Origin: UBA5359 sp028699365 [NCBI: bacterium]
Lineage (GTDB): Bacteria > UBP13 > UBA5359
NCBI GenBank assembly: GCA_028699365.1
Contig: JAQVUQ010000045.1
Coordinates: 1 to 11,579 of the forward strand
Length of the DNA stretch: 11,579 nucleotides
Direction of reading: 5' to 3'
Below, piece by piece: positions 5,905 through 11,579 of the stretch (position 1 is its first letter; each line of letters opens with the position of its first letter). The notes below the pieces were generated by a model. It did not search any database. It worked only from the letters and a program-made list of their open reading frames with translations, and was not told the origin of the DNA. A program made the position numbers and the translations under genes.

Positions 5905-7170
5905 TCAGTCTTCAATATAAGGTATGGTCATCGGCCCTTCCGGCAGAACGGCTATGGAGGCCCTGCCTCCCAGCGCTTCCACCTCCGCCGCCAGACGTAA
6001 TTCCATATCCTCAATCGCTTCCATATACGCCTGCGTTACTTCCTCAGCCGCCAAACCGGAATAGAGGGCTACCCGGGCATGAGAGGCTATCACTGCCAGC
6101 AACTGTGCCTCCCACTGATCCAGTATACCCTCTCCCGGCTCTCTGACCCGTGCCAGCAGACCCCCAGGAGAGCCGTGAGCTGCCAGTAAAGCCTTGAAAT
6201 TACCGTGATCCGGGAAGCCGTCCCGGCACTCGGATGCACAGAGTATGAGCCCCCCCGGCCGAACGATCCTGCAAGCCGCCGACATACCCTTGACCGTCTG
6301 GTAAAGATTCTGGTCCAGCGGATAGCCGCCGTTAGTGGTGATCACTATATCGTAGCGATCGGGGACGGATAGCATGGCGCTTTCCCGGCAAAAGCGGCAG
6401 GCCGCCTCATGACAGGCTATCGGCTCACCGGCAAATAATCCGGTTATTCGGTGCTCCCGGTTCAAGGTTACGTTGATGCAGAAATCCGCCGGCTGCAGAG
6501 CACCGCATTCTCTGATCATGCACTGGGTAGGATTGCTTTTAATTACGCCCCAGGTAGACCGGGGATCATCGATCATTCCGGCTCCGTGGAAGTATATGAT
6601 GTCATCAATGCCCAGTATCCCCGGACAGACGGCCTTGTATCCGCCGGAAAATCCGGCCATAAAGTGCGGCTCGACAAAACCCAGCAGGATGCGCTTATCC
6701 GCCCGGATATATTCGCGGTTCATTCTTACGACGTGCCCGTCGTGAAGTTGGCCGGCGTCGTCCAGTTCATCCGGCTTGAAGGCATCGTGATTGATGATGC
6801 GATAACGACTGACTATATCCCGACCCAGCATGGCCGTCATTTCATCCATGGTACAGGCCCGGTGCGATCCCGTACCGATAATTATCGTTACTCTCTCCGG
6901 CGGCACATGGTCCATCTCATCCATCAGCCACGGCACAATCCTGTTGCCGGGAAATGGCCGGGTGATGTCGGGCATTACCACAGCCACTCTATCACCGGCG
7001 GAAACGGTCTCCCTGAGTGAAGAAACGCTCACCGGCTGCCGCACGGCCGCAATAAAGGATGCTCTTTCGTCAGCCAGGCCGGCGATATACCTGGGCTCCA
7101 TGACATCGATATCCGACTCTGGCAGATTTACTGCCAGATAACCGTCACCGTATTTCAACGATACTCTCAT
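5905..7170 (-). CDS. larA: LarA-family nickel-pincer 2-hydroxyacid (lactate) racemase
   Basis: A complete 421-residue protein, close to the 424 residues of Lactiplantibacillus plantarum LarA. Key residues fit that enzyme with a constant shift of five: H103 (GTGSHR), H169 (VEPHF), K179 (SGGYKAVCPG) and H195 (YFHGAG) correspond to H108, H174, K184 and H200. The lysine carries the nickel pincer nucleotide cofactor and the histidines are catalytic or bind nickel. The PDITRP motif (67-72) also fits. It would racemise D- and L-lactate, although LarA homologues act on other 2-hydroxyacids too. The cofactor-making genes larB, larC and larE are not here and must lie elsewhere if the enzyme works. It sits between the gntR regulator and glcD on one strand, which suggests conversion of one isomer into the form GlcD oxidises. 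Confidence 0.92.
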   Translation of the reverse strand: MRVSLKYGDGYLAVNLPESDIDVMEPRYIAGLADERASFIAAVRQPVSVSSLRETVSAGDRVAVVMPDITRPFPGNRIVPWLMDEMDHVPPERVTIIIGTGSHRACTMDEMTAMLGRDIVSRYRIINHDAFKPDELDDAGQLHDGHVVRMNREYIRADKRILLGFVEPHFMAGFSGGYKAVCPGILGIDDIIYFHGAGMIDDPRSTWGVIKSNPTQCMIRECGALQPADFCINVTLNREHRITGLFAGEPIACHEAACRFCRESAMLSVPDRYDIVITTNGGYPLDQNLYQTVKGMSAACRIVRPGGLILCASECRDGFPDHGNFKALLAAHGSPGGLLARVREPGEGILDQWEAQLLAVIASHARVALYSGLAAEEVTQAYMEAIEDMELRLAAEVEALGGRASIAVLPEGPMTIPYIED

Positions 7171-7189
7171 TTTACCCTCACATCGCTAG

Positions 7190-7212
7190 ATTGTAGATTG
7201 TATACACTACAA
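7190..7212 (-). promoter_or_regulatory. Candidate GntR/FCD operator in front of larA
   Basis: The plus strand has ATTGTAGATTGTATACA (7190-7206), matching 15 of 17 bases at 7932-7948 upstream of gntR. It includes TGTATACA, typical of FCD-type GntR operators, inside flanking inverted arms TTGTAG (7191-7196) and CTACAA (7207-7212). It lies 20 bases upstream of the larA start, in the 71-base gap after gntR. Confidence 0.6.
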
Positions 7213-7241
7213 CAGAAAAGTAATGGATTCCCGGATATTCC

Positions 7242-7913
7242 TCAAGATTCCTCTCCCAAAGTGCTCATAATATTGCTCCTGGTATGGAGGATATGTTCTT
7301 TCATGGCCTTTGCCGCCGCTGCAGTATCCCTCACAGCCATAGCTTCTATGATAACCATATGCTCTTCCAGCGCCTGCATAATCTGTTCATCGGCTCTGGC
7401 TATGACCGTAGTCCTGAAGAAATTGACCATGTTCCCCAGAGATTCTATAGTTGCGGCCAGACGCCTGTTGCCGGAATGCTCGGCAATACAGCGGTGCAGT
7501 TCACGGTCAAAAGCATGGCTTTCTTCTTTGCATTCCGATGTCATCTTTTCCCGGCTGGTCTCGGCTCCGGCCTTGAGAGCATCGATAACCGCCTCCGGTA
7601 TGCGAGGCGTTGCCAGGGTTACGGCCAGCTCTTCCAGAACAGCCCTGATATCGTAAATCTCGGCCACATCATGCAATTCCAGCTTCTTGACATACATGCC
7701 TTTCCGGGGCAGAAGCTCCACCAGTTCGTCCTTGGCCAGTGATTTCATGGCTTCCCTGACAGGCGTGCGGCTGACGCCCAGTTGCCGGGCGACATCCTCC
7801 TCGGTAAGACGGGTGCCGGGAGCCAGCTTTCCCGTAAGAATCTGCTCTGTTATGATCTCGTATATCCGTCGATCGATATTGGCATGCTCCAATTGCGACA
7901 GGCTGAACGGCAC
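7242..7913 (-). CDS. GntR-family regulator, FCD (FadR C-terminal) type
   Basis: A 223-residue protein with an N-terminal winged helix-turn-helix (GTRLTEEDVARQLGVSRTPV region) and a C-terminal FCD ligand-binding domain. Counting from the GTG at 7922, D139, H143, H188 and H210 make the usual FCD metal site. FCD regulators typically sense small organic acids such as lactate, glycolate or malate. The start is uncertain: GTG at 7922 overlaps the GGGAG ribosome binding site (7926-7922), while GTG at 7913 sits eight bases behind it and is preferred. There is no ATG near the N-terminus. It is the first gene of the gntR-larA-glcD set. The motif it shares with the larA leader implies that it regulates itself and the racemase. 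Confidence 0.92.
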   Translation of the reverse strand: MPFSLSQLEHANIDRRIYEIITEQILTGKLAPGTRLTEEDVARQLGVSRTPVREAMKSLAKDELVELLPRKGMYVKKLELHDVAEIYDIRAVLEELAVTLATPRIPEAVIDALKAGAETSREKMTSECKEESHAFDRELHRCIAEHSGNRRLAATIESLGNMVNFFRTTVIARADEQIMQALEEHMVIIEAMAVRDTAAAAKAMKEHILHTRSNIMSTLGEES

Positions 7914-7931
7914 GGCAACCACTCCCGTTTA

Positions 7932-7948
7932 ATTGTATATTGTATGCA
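7932..7948 (-). promoter_or_regulatory. Candidate GntR/FCD operator in front of gntR
   Basis: The plus strand reads ATTGTATATTGTATGCA: two tandem ATTGTAT heptamers followed by GCA. It shares 15 of 17 bases with the larA upstream site. It ends 18 bases before the preferred gntR start. On the minus strand it contains TACAAT hexamers that could serve as the -10, but no clear -35 was found. Confidence 0.6.
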
Positions 7949-8029
7949 TTCGACATGGCCGGAACATATCCTCTTTTATCGGATAGAGTGGGAGAGTTTG
8001 ATGTTGAAATACTTGAATTACGGGCATAC

Positions 8030-8058
8030 TTGAAGGTAGATACGAAAAAGAATAGAAT
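8030..8058 (+). promoter_or_regulatory. Promoter of the small ORF - hicB - hicA unit
   Basis: TTGAAG (8030-8035) and TAGAAT (8053-8058) are spaced by 17 bases. The expected start, near 8065, is just ahead of a strong AGGAAGGAG ribosome binding site (8067-8075). The gntR promoter diverges from it. The stretch between them (7949-8029) holds nothing else recognised. Confidence 0.6.
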
Positions 8059-8085
8059 TTAGTAATAGGAAGGAGCGTGATCTGG

Positions 8086-8214
8086 ATGGAGGACTTATGG
8101 AAGAAAGAATTCTTGTCCGGACTGCATGAGAGCATAATCGAAATGGACCAGGGCGGCGGACGCTCGTGGGAAGATGTCCAGAAAGATATCGAATCCACCC
8201 CGGTGGAACCTTGA
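8086..8214 (+). CDS. Small 42-residue acidic protein, antitoxin-tail-like
   Basis: A short frame encoding MEDLWKKEFLSGLHESIIEM, then D-Q-G-G-G-R-S-W-E-D-V-Q-K-D-I and a short tail. The ATG at 8086 has a strong AGGAAGGAG ten bases upstream, and the promoter at 8030-8058 is well placed, so expression is likely. The pattern of short helix, glycine turn, then S-W-E-D-V resembles the C-terminus of Phd/RelB-type antitoxins (often G-x-x-x-S/P-W-E-E-V), but no DNA-binding domain precedes it. It could be an antitoxin remnant that kept a promoter, or a real small protein of the hicBA unit. An in-frame GTG at 8077 is too near the ribosome binding site to be preferred. Confidence 0.55.
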   Translation: MEDLWKKEFLSGLHESIIEMDQGGGRSWEDVQKDIESTPVEP

Positions 8215-8298
8215 GTGAGTTTTCGTTTTGTGTAATAATAGTAAGTGAATTAACCTATGAGTGTTGGTAAAATTATCAGGACAGGAAATGATGACATT

Positions 8299-8514
8299 AT
8301 GATCTTCCATGTATTGCTTGAACAAGCTGAGGATGGCTGGGTAGTTGCTGAGGTGCCCGCACTGCCGGGTTGCGTTTCTCAGGGCAAAGATGAAAAGGAA
8401 GCTCTCGACAATATTAAAGAATCCATCACCGCCTGGCTGTGGGCCGAAGATCAGAAGGCGATCTCTTCTCTACCACATAATGATGATCAGCAGCCCATAG
8501 TAGTAGCAGTTTAA
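8299..8514 (+). CDS. hicB: HicB-family antitoxin (short form)
   Basis: The protein starts MIFHVLLEQAEDGWVVAEVP and continues ALPGCVSQGKDEKEALDNIKES, the partial RNase-H-like fold of HicB. It is 71 residues from the ATG at 8299, which has AGGAAA at 8283-8288. An in-frame ATG at 8257 would add 14 residues (85 total) but has a poor ribosome binding site and lies outside the conserved domain. No C-terminal DNA-binding domain is present, as in other short HicB proteins, so how the unit is autoregulated is unclear. HicB binds and blocks HicA. The stop is five bases before hicA. Confidence 0.88.
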   Translation: MIFHVLLEQAEDGWVVAEVPALPGCVSQGKDEKEALDNIKESITAWLWAEDQKAISSLPHNDDQQPIVVAV

Positions 8515-8519
8515 CCACT

Positions 8520-8741
8520 ATGGGCAGGCTGAACAATATTTCCGGCAAAGACGCAGTCAAGGCCTTTCAGAAAGCCGGCTGGCAACCTATCGGACAGGTT
8601 GGCAGCCACTTGGTAATGGTTAAACCGGGTATGCGGGCTAATCTTTCCATTCCTCAGCATCGGGAATTATCCGTAGGTACACTACGTGCCCTTATCAGAC
8701 ATTCCGAGCTAACTGTCGAAGAATTCCTGACCCTGCTTTAA
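8520..8741 (+). CDS. hicA: HicA-family mRNA interferase toxin
   Basis: A complete 73-residue protein with the double-stranded-RNA-binding-like fold of HicA: SGKDAVKAFQKAGW at 8-21, the catalytic histidine H30 in QVGSHLVM, and the LSVGTLRALIRHSELTVEEF C-terminal helix. HicA toxins bind and cleave mRNA and stop translation until bound by HicB. The order here is antitoxin first. No good Shine-Dalgarno precedes the ATG, so translation is probably coupled to hicB. The stop TAA (8739-8741) lies one base from the convergent malic enzyme stop. All key residues are intact, so this is the only apparently complete toxin-antitoxin pair in the window. Confidence 0.9.
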   Translation: MGRLNNISGKDAVKAFQKAGWQPIGQVGSHLVMVKPGMRANLSIPQHRELSVGTLRALIRHSELTVEEFLTLL

Positions 8742-8742
8742 T

Positions 8743-9915
8743 TTAAACTCTGGCTACACCCGTCTCCCTGGCGGCACGCGCTACGGCCTCGGCTACGGCC
8801 GGCCCTACGCGCTTATCGAAAGCTTCGGGAATGATATAATCCGGATTCAGTTCCTCCGGCTTCACCAGCCCGGCTATGGCTTGTGACGCCGCCACCTTCA
8901 TAGCGTGGTTTATCTCACTGGCCCGGACATCCAGAGCACCTCTGAAGATGCCCGGAAAAGCCAGCACATTGTTGATCTGGTTGGGATAATCGGAGCGGCC
9001 GGTACCTATTACGGCTGCTCCGGCGGCCCTGGCTTCGTCCGGAATTATCTCCGGCACCGGATTGGCCATGGCAAAAATGATGGCATCAGGAGCCATACGC
9101 CTGACCATTTCAGGCTTTAGAACACCGGCCACGGAGACCCCTATGAAGACGTCCATGCCTGCAATGATCTCTTCCAAAGCCCCCTGAATACCCTCTCTGT
9201 TGGTCTCCTCCGCCAGTTTCTCCTTGAAGCTGTTGTTGCCGGGGCGTCCCGCGTAGATGGCCCCCTTGGTATCGCAGACCACTCTATCCTTGACACCGGC
9301 CGCCAGCAGATAGCGCGATACGGACGTGCCGGCTGCTCCGGCCCCGTTCATCAAAACCCGCAAGTCCTCCATCTTCTTGCCGGTTATCTTCAGTGCATTG
9401 ATAAGCCCGGCCAGCACCACCACGGCCGTGCCGTGCTGGTCGTCATGAAAGACGGGAATATCCAGCCGGCTCTTAAGCTCGTCCTCTATATAAAAGCATT
9501 CGGGAGCCGCTATATCCTCAAGATTAATGCCTCCAAAGGTAGGAGACATGGCTTCAACCGCTTCAATAATCGAGTCCGGGCTTCCGGCTTTAAGGCAGAT
9601 AGGAAAGGCATCCACGTTGCCAAAGGCTTTGAAGAGCACGGCTTTGCCTTCCATAACCGGCATGCCGGCTTCCGGCCCGATGTTTCCCAAACCCAGCACG
9701 GCCGTGCCGTCCGTGACCACCGCCACCAGATTCCCCCTGGCAGTGTAATCCCAGACCTTGTCCGGGTGATGATAGATCTCCATGCAGGCATCGGCCACTC
9801 CGGGCGTATAGGCCAGACTCAGGTCATGCTTGCTCTCTACCGGAACCTTGCTGGTAACCTCTATTTTTCCCTTGTGCTCCTGATGCAGCCTCAGGGCTTC
9901 TTCCCTTATTCCCAT
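8743..9915 (-). CDS. Malic enzyme (oxaloacetate-decarboxylating malate dehydrogenase, probably NAD-dependent)
   Basis: A complete 390-residue enzyme of the short prokaryotic type. It converts malate to pyruvate and CO2 with reduction of NAD(P). Expected residues are present: Y36 in LAYTPGVA and K91 in MEGKAVLFKAFG (acid-base pair), with E133, D134 (LEDIAAPEC) and D158 (FHDDQHGTA) for the divalent metal. The dinucleotide site follows as MNGAGAAGTSVSRY. Cofactor choice is not certain from sequence. The start is the ATG at 9915, backed by AAGGGAG upstream; the frame is open to 9987, but that part is dnaE read in another frame. It overlaps the end of dnaE by 92 bases and is probably co-transcribed with it. 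Confidence 0.93.
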   Translation of the reverse strand: MGIREEALRLHQEHKGKIEVTSKVPVESKHDLSLAYTPGVADACMEIYHHPDKVWDYTARGNLVAVVTDGTAVLGLGNIGPEAGMPVMEGKAVLFKAFGNVDAFPICLKAGSPDSIIEAVEAMSPTFGGINLEDIAAPECFYIEDELKSRLDIPVFHDDQHGTAVVVLAGLINALKITGKKMEDLRVLMNGAGAAGTSVSRYLLAAGVKDRVVCDTKGAIYAGRPGNNSFKEKLAEETNREGIQGALEEIIAGMDVFIGVSVAGVLKPEMVRRMAPDAIIFAMANPVPEIIPDEARAAGAAVIGTGRSDYPNQINNVLAFPGIFRGALDVRASEINHAMKVAASQAIAGLVKPEELNPDYIIPEAFDKRVGPAVAEAVARAARETGVARV

Positions 9916-11579
9916 TCGACTTTCTCCCTTCCAGCCAGACGGCTCCGTCCGGCAGCAATTGTTTGAGTTTTTCCACGATGATCGCATCGTCTACTACCTT
10001 GTAGGCGTCTCCCAAAGCTATCATGATCGATTGTTCGTTCTGCAAATGCAGGTAGACCTTTATCGGCCCGGGATGAAGTGCCAGCAGTTCCTTGACGCCG
10101 GCCAGCACATCCGGGGAGACGCTGCGTCCGGGCCTGATATGCAGATCGGGTATCACTCCGGCCAGCACTTCCGCCAGCGGCGATATATCCTCGCAAAGGA
10201 TCTTGATCTCCTCTGCTTCCTCTTCCTCCGGCTCCGCCCCGCCTTTCCTGGGTGCCTTGCGGCTTATCCTGCCTCTGGCCACCAGAACGGCATCCTTGCT
10301 CAGGCAGGGCCGGCATTTCTCATAAGCCTCGGAGAAGACGATAAGTTCCAGTTTGCCTGTAAGATCCTCCATCTGCACAAAGGCCATGGCTTTATTGTTA
10401 CGGGTGACGATAGGCTTGACGGAGGAGACCATGCCTACAACGGTGACTTCGTCCTTGTCCTGGAATATATCAAGGCCCTCCACGGTCAACGAGGTTATCC
10501 TGGCTATGTCGTTTTGAAGATGGCGCAACGGATGATCGGACACATACAGGCCCAGTGCATCCCGCTCCATATCCAGCAGCACGTTACGCTCCAGTTCCGG
10601 GACGTTGGGCATATCCGGCCGGGCGACATCCTGGGCCGTGTCTCCATCTCCGCCCAGAAGATCGAACAGGGATGTCTGGCCCGATTGAGCTTCCTGCTGG
10701 CGCCGCTGCCCGTAATCCATAGCCATATCCGCAACGGCCAGCAACTGACCCCGGTGGCCTTCCAGGGAATCGCAGGCACCGCAGCGGATAAGGCTCTCCA
10801 GCACCTGTTTGTTAAGAGTCCTGCCCTCTACCCGGCAGCAGAGGTCGAAGATATCAGCAAAAGATTCCTCCCGGCGTGCCTCGACAATCGCATCCACGGA
10901 GCCGCGTCCCACATTCTTCACCGCTCCCAGCCCAAAGCGTATGCATCTGTTTTCCACGCTGAAGCCCCAGTTGCTGCGGTTGATATCCGGCGGCAGAACT
11001 TCCAGGCCCAGACGCCTGCTCTCCTCGATATATAGAGAGAGCTTGTCTTCGCTGCCCATTTCGCTGGACAGCAGGGCAGCCATAAACTGCACCGGATAGT
11101 GGCATTTAAGATAAGCCGTCTGGTAAGTGATGATGCCGTAAGCGGCGGAGTGGCTTTTATTGAAACCGTATTCGGCAAAGAAGGCTATCTGATCGAAGAC
11201 GGCACTGGCGGTCGTGCCGTTAATGCCTCTCTCCCGGCAGCCGTCTATGAATACCCCTCGCTGCTTGTCCATGACCTTCAGGTCCTTCTTGGCCATGGCC
11301 CGGCGCAACAGATCGGCCTGCCCCAGCGAGAAACCGGCCAGCTCGTTGGTTATCTGCATGACCTGTTCCTGATAAACGATGACGCCGTAAGTCTCCTTCA
11401 GTATCGGCTCCAGCATGGGATGCAGATACTCCACCGGCTGCTCGCCTCTCTTCCGGGCGGCAAAGAGCGGCGTGCCGCTGCCCAGCGGTCCCGGCCGGTA
11501 GAGGGCAATAAGCGCGATGATATCGTCTATGCAGTCGGGACTGATCTCCCGGCAGAGATTTCGCATGCCGGCGCTCTCC
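9824..11579 (-). CDS. dnaE: DNA polymerase III alpha subunit DnaE, C-terminal part (runs off right edge)
   Basis: The frame is open from the right edge, starting E-S-A-G-M-R-N-L-C-R. It shows the DnaE finger-region motifs IALIALYRPGPLGSG, YGVIVYQEQVMQI and NKSHSAAYGIITYQTAYLK, followed by a helix-hairpin-helix region and an OB-fold (DEVTVVGMVSSVKPI to GKLELIVF, about 10455-10325). The catalytic aspartates of the palm lie upstream, outside the window. It is the replicative polymerase subunit, Gram-negative-type DnaE rather than PolC. After LLPDGAVWLEG, where most DnaE proteins end, about 33 further residues rich in G, S, N, R and Q continue to a TGA at 9826-9824. That tail is read out of frame over the malic enzyme start, so a lost original stop is likely. 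Confidence 0.95.
   Translation of the reverse strand, partial: ESAGMRNLCREISPDCIDDIIALIALYRPGPLGSGTPLFAARKRGEQPVEYLHPMLEPILKETYGVIVYQEQVMQITNELAGFSLGQADLLRRAMAKKDLKVMDKQRGVFIDGCRERGINGTTASAVFDQIAFFAEYGFNKSHSAAYGIITYQTAYLKCHYPVQFMAALLSSEMGSEDKLSLYIEESRRLGLEVLPPDINRSNWGFSVENRCIRFGLGAVKNVGRGSVDAIVEARREESFADIFDLCCRVEGRTLNKQVLESLIRCGACDSLEGHRGQLLAVADMAMDYGQRRQQEAQSGQTSLFDLLGGDGDTAQDVARPDMPNVPELERNVLLDMERDALGLYVSDHPLRHLQNDIARITSLTVEGLDIFQDKDEVTVVGMVSSVKPIVTRNNKAMAFVQMEDLTGKLELIVFSEAYEKCRPCLSKDAVLVARGRISRKAPRKGGAEPEEEEAEEIKILCEDISPLAEVLAGVIPDLHIRPGRSVSPDVLAGVKELLALHPGPIKVYLHLQNEQSIMIALGDAYKVVDDAIIVEKLKQLLPDGAVWLEGRKSNGNKGRSPEAASGAQGKNRGYQQGSGREQA

Noticed and set aside
7191-7212. TTGTAG...CTACAA inverted repeat as a terminator after gntR
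   Set aside because: The stem is six bases, AT-rich, with a ten-base loop and no following T-tract on the transcribed strand. An operator fits better.
7932-7945. Tandem ATTGTAT heptamers as a CRISPR-like or microsatellite repeat
   Set aside because: There are only two copies, and the same pattern recurs at the larA leader, which points to a regulator site.
8210-8238. Second promoter for hicB (TTGAGT and TAATAA, 16-base spacing)
   Set aside because: The -10 matches only three of six bases and the spacing is short. The promoter at 8030-8058 explains the unit better.
9916-9987. N-terminal extension of malic enzyme by 24 residues
   Set aside because: The extension is dnaE sequence read in another frame. 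The ATG at 9915 has AAGGGAG in front and gives the normal family N-terminus.
9959-11035. Long plus-strand open frame (358 codons) opposite dnaE
   Set aside because: It is the antisense shadow of dnaE, with no family motif and no promoter or ribosome binding site.

Overview
The window looks like chromosomal DNA from an anaerobic member of the Bacillota (Clostridia- or Negativicutes-like). The reasons are strong AGGAGG-type ribosome binding sites, consensus sigma-A promoters, a LacI/ABC sugar-binding cluster, a lactate racemase next to a GlcD-type flavoenzyme, a small single-chain malic enzyme and a DnaE polymerase. The genus cannot be named from the sequence alone. No rRNA, tRNA, CRISPR array, complete insertion sequence or convincing intrinsic terminator was seen.

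Layout. (1) 1-2820, minus strand: a sugar-type cluster, read as solute-binding lipoprotein (1390-2703), then LacI-family repressor (237-1241), then an ADP-ribosylglycohydrolase-family enzyme that runs off the left edge (1-195). Both the binding-protein gene and lacI have a near-consensus promoter flanked by two copies of one 14-bp motif (consensus TGTTATCGGTTACA), four sites in all. (2) 2821-4478: a short accessory island of toxin-antitoxin and ATPase debris. It holds a 3'-truncated AAA (DUF4143-type) ATPase on the plus strand, then on the minus strand a decayed hepT, an intact mntA-like nucleotidyltransferase, an intact vapC PIN toxin, and the 3' stump of its antitoxin jammed against the end of glcD. 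(3) 4472-7948, minus strand: a 2-hydroxyacid (lactate) operon, gntR (FCD type) - larA - glcD. A shared 17-bp motif lies in front of both gntR and larA. (4) 8030-8741, plus strand: one promoter, a 42-codon antitoxin-tail-like ORF, then hicB-hicA. (5) 8743-11579, minus strand: the dnaE 3' part followed by malic enzyme. The dnaE frame runs 92 bases into the malic enzyme gene, and the malic enzyme stop lies one base from the convergent hicA stop.

How the genes may work together (inference). LarA would interconvert D- and L-lactate (or a related 2-hydroxyacid). The GlcD protein would oxidise one isomer to the keto acid under control of the GntR regulator. Malic enzyme links malate to pyruvate nearby. 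The LacI unit would control uptake and breakdown of a glycoside- or nucleoside-like substrate, but no permease is in the window. The toxin-antitoxin island appears to be decaying: an antitoxin without a working toxin (mntA) and a toxin without a whole antitoxin (vapC). I found no convincing new system. The items most worth following up are the phased operator pairs, the orphan vapC fused behind the lactate operon, and the small ORF ahead of hicBA.
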